Source of the DNA: Zoroaster sp. YZ-2022
Taxonomy: Eukaryota; Echinodermata; Asteroidea; Forcipulatida; Zoroasteridae
Assembly: GCA_029582265.1 (NCBI GenBank)
Contig: CM055816.1
Location: 98,312,446 to 98,376,445, forward strand
DNA: 64,000 nt
Direction: 5' to 3'
The notes below the pieces were generated by a model. It was not told the origin of the DNA and did no database searches. It saw only the letters and a program-made list of their open reading frames with translations. Below, one piece after another: positions 63,401-64,000 of the stretch. The first letter of the stretch is position 1, and every line of letters starts with the position of its first letter. Made by a program: the position numbers and the translations under genes.

Positions 63401-64000
63401 CGGCCTCCATGGACACTTAGCCCTCTGTAAAATACCGTCAACTTGCATGCGGTTTCACCGCAAACAATACAGCACTATACAGTGTTACAAAAAAACATTT
63501 CTATGGTTGGGAATAACTTTTAAAGTTTTCAAGGAGGCCGATAAATTTATATCTAAATTAAAGCTTAGGTTCTCATTTTTAAGAAAAACACCTTACTTTT
63601 GAATTTGGATAATTTTTTAGTATCTTAAATGGCCTCCATGGACACTTAGCCCTCTGTAAAATACCATCAACTTGCATGCGGTTTCACCGCAAACAATACA
63701 GCACTATACAATGTTACAAAAAAAAAAAACATTTCTAGGATTGGGAATAACTTTTAAAGTTTTCAATGGAGGCCGATAAATTTATATCTAAATTAAAGCT
63801 TAGGTTCTCCCTTTCAAGAAAAAACACCATACTTTTTTTGAATTTGGATTTTTTTTCGTACCTTAAAGGGCCTCCATGGACACTTAGCCCTCTGTAAAAT
63901 ACCGTCAACTTGCATGCGGTTTCACCGCAAACAATACAGCACTATACAGTGTTACAAAAAAAAACATTTCTAGGGTTGGGAATAACTTTTAAAGTTTTCA

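Larger units (their letters stand above)
36751..64000 (+). repeat. Satellite array, block C (~118 units, distinct subfamilies)
   Basis: Same satellite, orientation and roughly 230-bp period, but a different subfamily set: GATAAATTTATATC for GATAATTTTATATC in most units, CTAGGGTTGGG for CTATGGTTGGG, ACACTTAGCC throughout, and a T-rich GGA(A)TTTTTTTTCG where blocks A and B have GGATAATTATTTCG, which I do not find after the gap. At least four unit types recur. Beta: ACTATTAAAG, GGGAGCCCGATAAA, TAATCTTTTAGTATC, AAATGGCCTCC. Gamma: TTTTTAAGCGAGG, ATTCATTTC, ACATCATAC, often CGCCCTCC. Delta: CAATGGAGG or CAATGCAGG, ACACAATAC, CATACATTAAACGG. Alpha: CAAGGGAGG, TTTAAG, ACACCATAC. The array runs off the window end. 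One unit near 63388 lost about 45 bp. No gene or other mobile element is seen in these 27 kb. Confidence 0.96.

Noticed and set aside
283..63430. Dozens of 60-97-codon open frames on both strands with near-identical products
   Set aside because: Each recurs once per satellite unit, ends within or just past the unit, is broken by one-base homopolymer changes, and exists on both strands of the same DNA. They are translations of the satellite, not genes.
1..64000. CRISPR array
   Set aside because: The repeats are contiguous 230-bp units without unique spacers, no cas genes are present and the context is eukaryotic.

Overview
The window is almost entirely one tandem satellite array. A unit of about 226-232 bp is repeated head to tail, always in the same orientation, from base 1 to base 64000. 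Counting from the conserved GCATGCGG landmark gives about 66 copies before the first assembly gap, about 80 between the gaps and about 118 after the second, roughly 265 in all. The only non-satellite sequence is one 1771-bp Tc1/mariner-type DNA transposon (17986-19756) and two runs of exactly 500 N (15334-15833, 36251-36750), which are placeholder-sized scaffold gaps. A long AT-rich satellite plus a mariner-type transposase with an animal-style N-terminal helix-turn-helix points to a eukaryotic, probably invertebrate animal, heterochromatic or pericentromeric locus. The species cannot be told from the sequence.

Layout: (A) 1-15333, a relatively uniform subfamily marked by GGATAATTATTTCG and ACACATAGCC, with several divergent copies and many copies whose homopolymers are one base short. 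(B) 15834-36250, the same backbone, but interrupted every few units by a distinct variant here called K (GCACTGTACACTGTTACG followed by AAGAAACATTTCTAA), often 2, 3 or 4 units apart, so an irregular higher-order pattern. The transposon sits in this block. (C) 36751-64000, a clearly different subfamily set (GATAAATTTATATC, CTAGGGTTGGG, T-rich GGATTTTTTTTCG, ACACTTAGCC) made of at least four recurrent unit types that often follow each other in the same order.

The transposon has 222-bp terminal inverted repeats with 8 mismatches, a TA target-site duplication and one transposase gene. That gene is broken by a single-base frameshift near codon 99 and has Asn where the second catalytic Asp should be, so this copy is very probably non-autonomous. 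It inserted at the TA of CACTATACAGTG. The satellite bases right of that TA (CAGTGTTAC then an A run) resemble the transposon's own terminus (CAGTGCGTATC then eight A). This makes a mariner/MITE origin of the satellite a testable idea.

There is no convincing host gene, tRNA, rRNA or CRISPR array. The many 60-80-codon open frames are the same satellite translated again and again. I see no multi-gene biological system here. The interest lies in satellite structure and evolution, the transposon-satellite relationship and assembly quality.
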